12,166 nucleotides of DNA from Aquificaceae bacterium (GCA_015492115.1 WGFS01000082.1:1-12166); one strand, 5' to 3'; positions 1 through 7,725 are shown, numbered from the stretch's first letter. Made by a program: numbers and translations. Notes: generated by a model from the letters alone, not told the origin.

Positions 1-1
1 G

Positions 2-730
2 GAGAGGGCTGTACCGCTTACGGACACAAGCTACAGGGTTCCCGAAAGCTTGAAGCTCTATCTGAAGGCCACACAGCACGTCCCGACCACCGGGAAGGTG
101 AGGGAGCTCGCCCGGGAGATAACGAAGGGAAAGAGGACACCCCTTGAAAGAGCCTACGCCATATACGAGTGGGTCGTGGAGAACACCTACAGAGATCCAA
201 AGGTAAAGGGGTGCGGTCCGGGGAACGTGAACGACCTGATAGAGATCTACGAGAGGGACGGAAAGGTAGGGGGCAAGTGTGCCGACCAGAGCTCCATATT
301 CGTTGCCCTGTGCAGGGCGGTAGGTATTCCTGCGAGGGAGGTCTTCGGTATAAGGGTGGAGCCCGCCTACATCTCCCGAACTCTCTCCATAAAGGAGGGT
401 TCTAAAGACCTCACAAAGGCTCAGCACTGCAGGGCGGAGTTCTGGGCTGGAAGGTGGATACCCGTTGACCCTGCGGACGTCACGAAGATGAGGTTGAAGG
501 AAAAGCTTAAAGAAGGAGACCCGAGACTTGAGTTTGCCAGGAGGTACCTCTTCGGAAACTGGGATCCCCACTGGGTAGCCTTCAACTGGCTCAGGGACGG
601 AGACCTTGAACCCAGACAGGAGGTCTTAAAGCCTATGCCCTTCTTCGGACACCCCTATGCAGAGGTTAACGGATTTGCCCTCAACTACCTTGAACCGGAT
701 AGCTTCACCTACAGGATCGTTAAGGTGTAA
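2..730 (+). CDS. Transglutaminase-like domain protein, 5' end cut by window edge
   Basis: This is the C-terminal part of a transglutaminase-like (papain-fold) protein. A TTG at 50 could be read as a start, but the frame is open back to base 2. The upstream residues (ERAVPLTDTSYRVPES) run smoothly into the domain, so the real start almost certainly lies before the window. Numbered from the TTG, the catalytic Cys is C77 in GGKCADQSSIF, the His is H126 in AQHCRAEFW and the Asp is D140 in WIPVDPADV, the usual Cys-His-Asp order. The preceding PLERAYAIYEWVVENT segment is typical of the family. Bacterial members may be amidases, proteases or cross-linking enzymes, and the substrate cannot be read from sequence. 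Location is unknown because any signal peptide is outside the window. The TAA stop is followed 9 bases later by the DNA ligase start, so the two are probably co-transcribed; a functional link is not implied. Confidence 0.85.
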   Translation, partial: ERAVPLTDTSYRVPESLKLYLKATQHVPTTGKVRELAREITKGKRTPLERAYAIYEWVVENTYRDPKVKGCGPGNVNDLIEIYERDGKVGGKCADQSSIFVALCRAVGIPAREVFGIRVEPAYISRTLSIKEGSKDLTKAQHCRAEFWAGRWIPVDPADVTKMRLKEKLKEGDPRLEFARRYLFGNWDPHWVAFNWLRDGDLEPRQEVLKPMPFFGHPYAEVNGFALNYLEPDSFTYRIVKV

Positions 731-739
731 ACTATTCTC

Positions 740-2491
740 GTGGAATACACAAGACTCGCCGAGTTCTATGAGAAGATAGAGGCGACCACCAGCAGGATAG
801 AGATGACCCGGCTCCTCGTGGAGCTATTTAAAGAAACCCCTCCAGAGCTCATAGACGAGGTTATCCATCTCTCTGTGGGCAGGATAGCCCCGGAGTACAC
901 GGGTATTGACTACAACTTTGGAGAGAAGCTCGCGATCAGGTCTCTTGCGGAAGTCCTTGGTATAGACGAGCACAGCGTTGAGGAGAAGGTGGTTGAGCTT
1001 GGAGACCTCGGGGATGCAGGACAGAAACTCTACGAGGAGAAAGGAATTAAGCCCAGGGAGAGACTGAGCGTAAAGGAGGTTTACGAGACCCTTCTGGAGA
1101 TAGCCAAGACCTCGGGTGTGGGTGCCCTCAAGAAGAAGTCCGACCTCTTCAAGAAGCTTCTCTCAAAGGCTACCCCCTTGGAGGTCAAGTACCTCCTGAG
1201 GACCATAACGGAGAAACTGAGGCTCGGGATAGGAGACAACACGGTAATGGACGCCCTCGCCATAGCCTTTACGGGAGACCAGAGGAACAGGGTTCACATA
1301 GAGAGAGCCTACAACCTCTCCTCCGACCTCGGGTACGTTGCGAGGATCCTCGTTGAGAAGGGTCTGGAGGGTGTTAAGTCCGTGAAGATAGAGGTGGGAA
1401 GACCCGTAAGACCGATGCTTGCGGAGAGGATGGCGATACCCTCCCTCATACTCAAGAAGCTGGGAGGGAAGTGCGGTGCGGAGTACAAGTACGACGGGGA
1501 GAGGATACAGGCTCACAGGAAGGGGGACGAGTTCTGGCTATACTCAAGGAGGCTTGAGAACATAACCCACCAGTTCCCTGACCTGATAGAGTTTTTAAAG
1601 GAATCAATACCCCACGACTTCATAGTGGAGCTTGAGTGCGTGGTTATAGACCCTGCGAGCGGTCAGATACAGCCCTTCCAGGTTCTCATGAACAGAAAGG
1701 TGAAGTACGTTACCCGTTACCACATACTCAAGTATCCTGTCGCGGGCTTCCTCTTTGACATCCTCTACCTGGACGGGGAAGACATGACTCTCAAACCCTA
1801 CCCCGAGAGGAGGGAGACCTTAGAGAAGGTGGTGAAGACCACCGACAGGGTAAACCTCGCGGTCCGGAAGATCGTGGACAACGTTGAGGATCTGGAGGCT
1901 TTCTTCCATCAGGCTATAGAGGACGGATGTGAGGGGCTCGTGTGCAAGTCCCTTGCCGAGAACTCCATATACGAGGCGGGTAAAAGGGGCTTTCTATGGA
2001 TAAAGTACAAGAGGGACTACAAGTCCCACCTGGCGGACACCCTTGACCTCGTGGTGGTTGGAGCCTTCTACGGTAAGGGGCAGAGGGTGGGGTACTTCGG
2101 CTCCCTTCTGATGGCGTGCTACGACCCGGAAACTGACCAGTTCAAGACCGTGTGCAAGGTGGGGACGGGCTTTAGCGAAGAGGACTTCAGAAAGCTTGAT
2201 GAGATACTCCAGGACCACAGGATAGACCACAAGCACCCGAGGGTGAACTCCATTCTATCTGCGGACATCTGGTTTGAACCCTTCCTCGTTCTTGAGATAA
2301 CGGGGGCTGAGCTCACCTACAGTCCGGTTCACACCTGCGCCTGGGACAAGATTAAGCCCGGAAGGGGGCTGGGGCTGAGGTTCCCGAGGTTCACAGGAAG
2401 GTACAGGTTTGACAAGAGACCCGAGGACGCTACCACCGAGAAGGAGATAGTGGAGATGTTTCTCCAGCAGAAGCAGTACAGGGCTGTTTAG
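740..2491 (+). CDS. lig: ATP-dependent DNA ligase, archaeal type
   Basis: The protein seals nicks in duplex DNA using ATP (enzyme-AMP, then DNA-adenylate intermediates). At 583 residues it matches the usual archaeal replicative ligase length. The N-terminal DNA-binding domain spans about 1-220, with RLGIGDNTVMDALA near 161-174. The adenylation domain follows. Its motif I is KYDGER with nucleotidyl-acceptor K250, motif III lies in FIVELECVVIDP (294-305), motif IIIa in AGFLFDILYLDG (335-346), motif IV is EGLVCKS (398-404) and motif V is WIKYKRDY (420-427). The OB-fold follows, with a motif VI-like RGLGLRFPRF (542-551) and a basic tail. The GTG start is first in frame after the upstream TAA, and the N-terminus (EYTRLAEFYEKIEATTSRIEMTRLL) begins where archaeal homologues begin. 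No strong ribosome-binding site is visible. The 3' end overlaps the convergent permease gene by 4 bases. A bacterium with this enzyme normally also has NAD-dependent LigA elsewhere, so its role may be repair. Confidence 0.95.
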   Translation: MEYTRLAEFYEKIEATTSRIEMTRLLVELFKETPPELIDEVIHLSVGRIAPEYTGIDYNFGEKLAIRSLAEVLGIDEHSVEEKVVELGDLGDAGQKLYEEKGIKPRERLSVKEVYETLLEIAKTSGVGALKKKSDLFKKLLSKATPLEVKYLLRTITEKLRLGIGDNTVMDALAIAFTGDQRNRVHIERAYNLSSDLGYVARILVEKGLEGVKSVKIEVGRPVRPMLAERMAIPSLILKKLGGKCGAEYKYDGERIQAHRKGDEFWLYSRRLENITHQFPDLIEFLKESIPHDFIVELECVVIDPASGQIQPFQVLMNRKVKYVTRYHILKYPVAGFLFDILYLDGEDMTLKPYPERRETLEKVVKTTDRVNLAVRKIVDNVEDLEAFFHQAIEDGCEGLVCKSLAENSIYEAGKRGFLWIKYKRDYKSHLADTLDLVVVGAFYGKGQRVGYFGSLLMACYDPETDQFKTVCKVGTGFSEEDFRKLDEILQDHRIDHKHPRVNSILSADIWFEPFLVLEITGAELTYSPVHTCAWDKIKPGRGLGLRFPRFTGRYRFDKRPEDATTEKEIVEMFLQQKQYRAV

Positions 2492-3360
2492 AGTAAAGAG
2501 ATAAGAAGGGGAACTGTCAGGAAGCTCACCAGTATTCCAAGGGTTATAGCGGATACCGCCAGCTTCTCATCAAGACCGTACTTGATGGCCAAAACCCCCG
2601 CCATCACCATAGGGGGCATGGAGCTCTCAAGGAGTATCACCCTGTGACTGACCCCTGTTAGGTTCATAGCTTTGAAGAGAAGGAGAAGGAGGGCAGGTAT
2701 CAGTATCATCTTCAGGAACACAGAGAGCACCGAGTTCCTGAGTGAGTCAAAGAGGTGAGAGAGGGAGAACTTCAGTCCTATGGCGAACAACACCACAGGT
2801 ATGAGAGATTTTCCAGAGACATCAAGGAATGTCTCAAGCGCCTGGGGAATATGCAGGCTCCTCCCCAACACCCCGAGCAGGAGAGCTCCAAAGGGTGGGA
2901 AGAGAACCACCTCCTTAGCGGAAAACCTTCCCGTAGCTATGAGAAATCCAAGGGACACAACGAGGAGGAATGAGCCGAGCTGATCGTAGAGGACAGCGTA
3001 TCTCAGACCTCCGTCTCCAAAGAGGGCAAAGGTAAAGGGGTATCCGAGAAAGGCGGTGTTTCCAAAGGACGAGACCAAAAGGAATGTTCTGAGCGTTCTA
3101 TCCTTCATGCCGATCAGTCTTCCTGTGAGTAGGGAGACGAGCAGGGAGAGGATTATCGTTCCCCACGCAAAGCCCACAACGGCTACAGCTTCCCCTGTGA
3201 GTTCAACCTCTCTGATCTTGTGGAAGACCAGCGCGGGCAGAGAAAAGTAGATAACGTAGTTTATAAAGGTGCCCGAGTCCCTCTCGTCAAAGATCCTGAG
3301 GATCTTGAGTGTGTAAGCTAAGAGGAATATGAGGGCTACGAAAAGAACCCTTTCGTGCAT
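2488..3360 (-). CDS. AEC-family (auxin efflux carrier-like) permease
   Basis: This is an inner-membrane transporter of the AEC/Mem_trans family (PIN-like fold), 290 residues, close to the usual 300-320. Ten hydrophobic segments can be picked out, roughly at 3-20, 33-47, 57-79, 91-113, 123-142, 153-166, 185-199, 211-231, 240-258 and 267-289. Family-like features are SSFGNTAFLGYPF (97-109) in the fourth helix and LESSMPPMVMAGVLA (244-258) in the ninth, the paired helix breaks expected to line the substrate site. Bacterial relatives move malate, other carboxylates or amino-acid-like anions, and nothing here tells which. The ATG at 3358-3360 is supported by the hydrophobic N-terminus. It is a single-gene unit: divergent from the MoxR ATPase gene (29-base gap) and convergent with the ligase gene (4-base overlap). 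A TATACT hexamer lies 9 bases upstream of the ATG on the minus strand. Confidence 0.9.
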   Translation of the reverse strand: MHERVLFVALIFLLAYTLKILRIFDERDSGTFINYVIYFSLPALVFHKIREVELTGEAVAVVGFAWGTIILSLLVSLLTGRLIGMKDRTLRTFLLVSSFGNTAFLGYPFTFALFGDGGLRYAVLYDQLGSFLLVVSLGFLIATGRFSAKEVVLFPPFGALLLGVLGRSLHIPQALETFLDVSGKSLIPVVLFAIGLKFSLSHLFDSLRNSVLSVFLKMILIPALLLLLFKAMNLTGVSHRVILLESSMPPMVMAGVLAIKYGLDEKLAVSAITLGILVSFLTVPLLISLL

Positions 3361-3389
3361 AGGCTTTTTAGTATATCATTAACCCTGAA
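3361..3389. promoter_or_regulatory. Divergent promoter region, permease / MoxR ATPase
   Basis: The 29-base gap between two divergent start codons must hold or border both promoters. For the permease (minus strand), TATACT (plus 3370-3375) ends 9 bases before the ATG. For the ATPase (plus strand), TATCAT at 3374-3379 ends 10 bases before the ATG. The two hexamers overlap, so polymerase binding could be mutually exclusive. No good -35 match is seen at the usual 16-18 base spacing on either side, and any -35 would lie inside the opposite coding region. No ribosome-binding site precedes either start. The promoter reading is inference from position and hexamer match only. Confidence 0.4.
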
Positions 3390-4295
3390 ATGGACATAAA
3401 CGCTGTAGTTGAGGAGGTAGCGAGGGTAGTAAGGGGGAAGGAGGAGGAGATAAGGAAGGCTATAACCTGTCTGCTGGCAGGGGGACACTTACTAATTGAA
3501 GACATACCCGGTGTTGGAAAGACAACCCTTGCCCTCGCCCTCTCTAAAGTTATGAACCTCGGCTTTTCAAGGATCCAGTTCACGAGCGACCTCCTGCCAT
3601 CGGACATAACGGGTACATCAGTCTATGACCAGTCCAAGAGGGAGTTCGTGTTCAAGCCCGGTCCCGTATTCAACAACGTGGTTCTTGCGGACGAGATAAA
3701 CAGGGCTACACCCAAGACCCAGAGTGCTCTCCTTGAAGCTATGGCTGAGAGGCAGGTTACCGTTGATGGGAATACCTATGACCTGCCGGAGCCCTTTTTC
3801 GTGATAGCTACCCAGAATCCCATAGAGTACCACGGAACCTACCCCTTACCCGAGTCCCAGATGGACAGGTTCATGGTAAGGCTCTCCCTCGGTTACCCGG
3901 ACCCTGATACGGAGAGGGACATAGTAATGGGGATAAACCCTCTTGAGAGGGTAAACACGCTGAGGGAGGTCGCCAGCTCAAGAGAGATACTCTCCGCAAT
4001 GGAAGAGGTGAGGAAGGTGTACATATCTCCCGAAGTCGCGGAGCTGATAGTATCCATAGCCACCCAGACCCGCTCTGACCCAAACATAATACTCGGTGTA
4101 TCAACCAGAGGATCCCTGCACCTCGCTCAGTGCGCCCGGGCTCTCGCCTATACGAAGGAGAGAGACTTTGTGGTGCCCGAGGACGTCCTTGAGATGGCTG
4201 TTCCAGTCCTTGCCCACAGGCTCATAGTTAGAGAGGGGGTTGATAAGGAGGGGGCTCTGAAGGAGGTTCTTCAGAGAGTTGAGGTTCCAAGGTAA
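3390..4295 (+). CDS. MoxR-family AAA+ ATPase
   Basis: This is an AAA+ ATPase of the MoxR (ATPase_AAA_3) class, 301 residues, near the usual 310-330. MoxR proteins act as chaperone-like machines that mature or insert metal-containing or membrane complexes, usually with a VWA-domain partner. Walker A is DIPGVGKTT (38-46) and Walker B is VVLADEINRA (97-106). The sensor-1 region is FVIATQNPIEYHGTYPLPE (137-155), followed by QMDRF with the likely arginine finger region (157-161). The C-terminal lid helices include STRGSLHLAQCARALA (238-253). Translation likely starts at the ATG at 3390; no ribosome-binding site is visible, and a -10-like TATCAT ends 10 bases upstream. The HAD phosphatase gene starts 10 bases after the TAA. 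The DUF58 gene that normally follows moxR is absent, so the client is unknown. It is probably cytoplasmic. Confidence 0.93.
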   Translation: MDINAVVEEVARVVRGKEEEIRKAITCLLAGGHLLIEDIPGVGKTTLALALSKVMNLGFSRIQFTSDLLPSDITGTSVYDQSKREFVFKPGPVFNNVVLADEINRATPKTQSALLEAMAERQVTVDGNTYDLPEPFFVIATQNPIEYHGTYPLPESQMDRFMVRLSLGYPDPDTERDIVMGINPLERVNTLREVASSREILSAMEEVRKVYISPEVAELIVSIATQTRSDPNIILGVSTRGSLHLAQCARALAYTKERDFVVPEDVLEMAVPVLAHRLIVREGVDKEGALKEVLQRVEVPR

Positions 4296-4305
4296 AATAT
4301 GAGCC

Positions 4306-5097
4306 ATGTTCACCTTACTTATAGACATGGACGGCGTCCTCACAAGGGACAAGGAGTTCAACCCCTTTGAGTACGCACCCACCTTCATAAAGAACCTGAA
4401 GGAGAGAGGGATACCTTTCAGGATAGTCTCAAACAACTCAACCCGCTCTCCCGATCTAATAGTTCACAGGCTGAGGGTCAAGGGCTTTGAAATAACCCTT
4501 GAGGACTTCATATCACCCGTTGGGATCCTGCCTGACTATTTGAAGGAAGAGGGCATAGGCTCCGTCTTCGTGATAGGGACGAGGATGCTCGCAGACTTTC
4601 TCAGGGAGTCGGGATTTGATGTCAGGGAGACCCATAATGTGGACGCGGTGGTCGTCGGACAGGATAAGGAGATAGACTTTCTGAAGTTAAAGACCGCTGT
4701 ATCAGCGGTGTTCCTGAACGGAGCTAAGATAGTTCCCGTGAACCTCTCGCGTATAGTTAGAGACTCCGATGGACTCTACTTTCCGGGGGCTGGCTCGGTC
4801 GCCCACATGCTTGCCTACACAACGGGATACGAAGAGAACCTCCCAAACCTCGGTAAGCCGTCTCCCCAGTTCATAAAGCTTGCCCTGAAGGGTCTTCCCG
4901 AGAAGGATGTGTACCTTATAAGCGACGACATATACACAGACCTCATGGGGGCAAGGGATCTTGGCATAAAGACGGTTTTCATGACAACGGGCAAGTACAG
5001 GGAGGAGGAGCTCAGGAAGGCGAACTTCAAGCCCGACTACATATTCCACAGTCTTCAAGAGCTTGAGAATAAAATATTTGAGTGGTTAAATGGCTGA
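4306..5097 (+). CDS. HAD-superfamily subfamily IIA phosphatase (NagD-like)
   Basis: This soluble HAD hydrolase of 263 residues is the usual size for the IIA (NagD/PGP-like) group, which dephosphorylates sugar phosphates, nucleotides or phosphoglycolate. Motif I is LLIDMDGVL with nucleophile D7 and acid/base D9, motif II is VSNNSTRS with S42, and motif III is the Lys in NLGKPSP (K184). Motif IV is LISDDIYTDLMGARDLGIKT (204-223), where D207 and D212 fit the metal-binding positions. Motif IV departs from the common GDRLDTDI pattern: the Gly is Ser206 and the middle Asp is Tyr210. The alpha/beta cap lies between about 75 and 180. The start is the ATG at 4306, 10 bases after the MoxR stop; another ATG at 4299 is in a different frame. 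The 3' end overlaps lptD by 16 bases, so the three genes are likely one operon. A role in the supply of LPS sugars is possible from context but unproven. Confidence 0.9.
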   Translation: MFTLLIDMDGVLTRDKEFNPFEYAPTFIKNLKERGIPFRIVSNNSTRSPDLIVHRLRVKGFEITLEDFISPVGILPDYLKEEGIGSVFVIGTRMLADFLRESGFDVRETHNVDAVVVGQDKEIDFLKLKTAVSAVFLNGAKIVPVNLSRIVRDSDGLYFPGAGSVAHMLAYTTGYEENLPNLGKPSPQFIKLALKGLPEKDVYLISDDIYTDLMGARDLGIKTVFMTTGKYREEELRKANFKPDYIFHSLQELENKIFEWLNG

Positions 5098-7079
5098 CCC
5101 TTCTGCTGACCCTCATCTCCATCTCCTTCAGCGTTGAGATACTCTCCCAGAAGTTGACAACCGATGAGGAGGGGAACATTCTCGCTGAGGGAGATGTTGA
5201 GGCTGAGTACAGGGATTACTTCATAAAGGCGGACAGGGTAAGGTACAATCCGAGGACTAAAGAGGTTTACGCCTACGGCAACGTTTATGTTAAGAGGAAA
5301 GATGGAAGCCTTGAGGTTCTGGGAAAGGAAGCTTACATAGACCTGAAGTCCAAGGTCGGATACTTCATAGACGCACAGGGTAAGTTCAGGAAGTTTTACT
5401 TCAGCGCAAGGAGGGTGGATAAGGTAGGCGACAGGGTCTATCACATCTACGACGGAGAGGTAACCACGTGCCCACCGGACAGGAAGGAGCTAAAGGTATG
5501 CTTCTGGAAGGCGAGGGTCTCCGACAGGTACGTGTTCTCCTTCAGCAACTCCCTGAAGTTCTTCAAGGTTCCCTTCTTTTACAGTCCCCTGGTCATCTTC
5601 CCTGTGGGCGAGAGAAGGTCGGGTTTACTTCCTCCCACCATAGGGAGCAACACTTACAACAGCTTCATATACATACAGCCAGTTTACTGGGCTATATCCC
5701 GAGATAAAGATGCTACGCTGACCTTTGACTACAGGGACAGGCAGGCTAAGGGGCTCTCCCTTGAGTACAGACAGGCTTTCACCCTCAAGGACAGGTTATA
5801 CTTCAGGCTCTCCTACTACAAAGAACCAGAGCCCCCGGGAGAGTGGTGGAAGGGGAGAGAGGCAAAGACCTTCAGGGAGAACAGGTTCAGGCTTGAGTTC
5901 AACACTGGCTTCAAGAACTGGAAGTTCGGGCTTGACCTTCCCTCAGACCCTTACTTCTTTGAGGACGTTTACTTCTCTCAGAGCAGGAGGACGATACCCT
6001 ACACCCTGTCCTACATAACCTACACCAGGCTTGAGAAGGATTACTTCTTAGCCTTCAACCTGAGAAACTACTACGACCTCTCCTCGGAGGACAACTCCCA
6101 GACTCTGAACCTGCTCCCTGAGTTCGGTTTTTACTCAAGACCAAGGCGGTTCGGTTCTCTCTTCCTCAGTCTGACGAGCACCTTCACAAACTTTCAGAGA
6201 GAGAAAGGTCTTCGCTCCAAGAGGCTGGTCTTTACACCCCAGATTGAACTCCCGATGAAGCTCTTCACCCTGAACAACTATGCGAGCGTGAAGCTCATAA
6301 ACAACTTCTACTTCACGGAGGGGAGTGAGGAGTTCCCCGACAGCAGGGTAAACTCCCTCTACTTTGAGGACAGACTGCCGGTGTTCGGAAGCTTATCCTG
6401 GCGAGGGCTGGATCTCTCAAACGTCCTTGAGTTCGTTTACACCTTCTCACCAGAGAACTTCAACAACCCTCAATTTGACAGCTTTGACCAGGTCACCAAG
6501 GAGAACAACGTAAAGCTGAGGTACAGCTCAAGCCTGAGCTACGGTGGAAGGGCTGTATCAAGTCTCTTCCTTGAGGGGGGATACAACCTCCTGAAGTCTT
6601 ACAGGTTCCCTACAGACAGCAAACTCATAGAGAGAAACTTACTCCCCCTGAGAGTCATACTCTCCCTGTACCCGACGGGCTGGCTAACGTTATCCGAAGA
6701 CGCGACCTACGACGCCAACCTCGGTGTGCTCGCGACAAGCGTCAGCTCCGCTTCCCTGAAGCTGTGGAGAACGAGCCTGAGTGCGAGCTACGTGGTGTCC
6801 AGAAACAGTGAGAAAAAGAAGCTTTCAGACCAGTACACCTTCAAGGGGGAGCTATCTCTAAGCAGGCTTGTGTTCGGAGGTTCTCTTACGAGAGACAACA
6901 TCGCAAAGAGAGAGCTCTACAGGAACCTGTACTTGGGGATCAAGGGTGCGTGCTGGGCACTCAAGGTTGACTACAAGAGAACCTATTACGGGACAGAGAA
7001 GGGTTACCTCAGAGAGGTCTTTATAGTTTTCAACATATTCAACCTGAGGGACTTCAAACTGCCGTTGCGGAGAAAATGA
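5082..7079 (+). CDS. lptD: LPS-assembly outer-membrane protein LptD (OstA/Imp)
   Basis: LptD is the outer-membrane barrel that, with LptE, inserts lipopolysaccharide into the outer leaflet. The 665-residue protein starts with a short signal peptide (VKWLTLLLTLISISFS, cleavage near 17/18). An LptA-like jellyroll domain follows at about 18-150 (repeated GNILAEGDVEAEY / KEVYAYGNVYVKR pattern), then the conserved barrel entry (KVPFFYSPLVIFPVGERRSG, 162-181; IQPVYWAISRDKDATLTFDY, 198-217). The rest is beta-barrel up to the final strand EVFIVFNIFN (about 645-654). It is shorter than E. coli LptD (784). Cysteines are C130 (TTCPP), C140 and C624 (GACWALKVDY). C130 and C624 fit the E. coli C173-C725 pair, and A623 sits where C724 would be. 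The GTG at 5082 is the first start after an in-frame TGA at 5079 and gives a proper signal peptide. The last codons overlap rpe on the other strand by 26 bases. Confidence 0.93.
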   Translation: MVKWLTLLLTLISISFSVEILSQKLTTDEEGNILAEGDVEAEYRDYFIKADRVRYNPRTKEVYAYGNVYVKRKDGSLEVLGKEAYIDLKSKVGYFIDAQGKFRKFYFSARRVDKVGDRVYHIYDGEVTTCPPDRKELKVCFWKARVSDRYVFSFSNSLKFFKVPFFYSPLVIFPVGERRSGLLPPTIGSNTYNSFIYIQPVYWAISRDKDATLTFDYRDRQAKGLSLEYRQAFTLKDRLYFRLSYYKEPEPPGEWWKGREAKTFRENRFRLEFNTGFKNWKFGLDLPSDPYFFEDVYFSQSRRTIPYTLSYITYTRLEKDYFLAFNLRNYYDLSSEDNSQTLNLLPEFGFYSRPRRFGSLFLSLTSTFTNFQREKGLRSKRLVFTPQIELPMKLFTLNNYASVKLINNFYFTEGSEEFPDSRVNSLYFEDRLPVFGSLSWRGLDLSNVLEFVYTFSPENFNNPQFDSFDQVTKENNVKLRYSSSLSYGGRAVSSLFLEGGYNLLKSYRFPTDSKLIERNLLPLRVILSLYPTGWLTLSEDATYDANLGVLATSVSSASLKLWRTSLSASYVVSRNSEKKKLSDQYTFKGELSLSRLVFGGSLTRDNIAKRELYRNLYLGIKGACWALKVDYKRTYYGTEKGYLREVFIVFNIFNLRDFKLPLRRK

Positions 7080-7725
7080 GCTCCTTTAGCTTTCTCGTCC
7101 GAGACTCCACATCCTCAGCCGAGAATATACCAGAGCCTACAACGACCACATCAGCCCCAGCCCTGATGACCTCAGCTATGTTCTCTTCCTTTATACCGCC
7201 ATCTATCTCTATGAGACAATCGGGGTTTAGCCTGTCCCTCATATCTCTCAGGAGGGAGAGCCTTTCAAGGGAACGCTCTATGAACTTCTGACCGCTGAAT
7301 CCGGGGTTGACGGACATGAGGAGAACGTAGTCAGCGTAATGGATAGCCTCCTCTATGGCCGAGAGGGGCGTTCCAGGATTCAGAACGACCCCCGCTTTGG
7401 CTCCAAGTTCCCTTATTAAGGTCAGGGTTCTGTGTATGTGGACAACGTTCTCTATGTGGACACTCACCCAGTTCGCCCCAGCCCTGACGAATTCAGGTAT
7501 GTACCTGTCCGGATCCTCTATCATCAGGTGGGCGTCTATGGGAACGTCCACCCTCCTGCTTATGTAACCCAGTATCTCGGGACCCACGGTTATGTTAGGG
7601 ACGAAGTGCCCGTCCATCACATCAAAGTGAATCAGATCGGCTCCGCCCCTGAGGGTAGCCTCTATCTGCTCTCCTATGTTCCACCAGTCTCCCGCGAGTA
7701 TGGAAGGAGCCAAGAACTTTCTCAT
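7054..7725 (-). CDS. rpe: Ribulose-phosphate 3-epimerase
   Basis: The enzyme interconverts ribulose-5-phosphate and xylulose-5-phosphate in the non-oxidative pentose phosphate pathway. The 223-residue TIM barrel is the standard length. Family signatures numbered from the ATG are FLAPSILAGD (4-13), LIHFDVMDGHFVPNITVGP (31-49) with metal ligands H33 and D35, DAHLMIEDP (64-72) with H66, the phosphate-loop LLMSVNPGFSGQKF (135-148), and IEIDGGI with D175. SGQ replaces the more usual GGQ in the phosphate loop, a mild change. The ATG at 7723-7725 is preferred. A TTG at 7735-7737 would add MLSV but overlaps a -10-like TAATAT, and no ribosome-binding site serves either start. It follows hom on the same strand after an 87-base gap, so it may be read from the hom transcript, its own promoter, or both. 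Its 3' end overlaps lptD tail to tail by 26 bases. Confidence 0.95.
   Translation of the reverse strand: MRKFLAPSILAGDWWNIGEQIEATLRGGADLIHFDVMDGHFVPNITVGPEILGYISRRVDVPIDAHLMIEDPDRYIPEFVRAGANWVSVHIENVVHIHRTLTLIRELGAKAGVVLNPGTPLSAIEEAIHYADYVLLMSVNPGFSGQKFIERSLERLSLLRDMRDRLNPDCLIEIDGGIKEENIAEVIRAGADVVVVGSGIFSAEDVESRTRKLKELIFSATAV

Noticed and set aside
4702..5058. 118-codon minus-strand frame within the HAD gene
   Set aside because: The HAD motifs III and IV are encoded on plus over the same bases, and the minus product has no family features.
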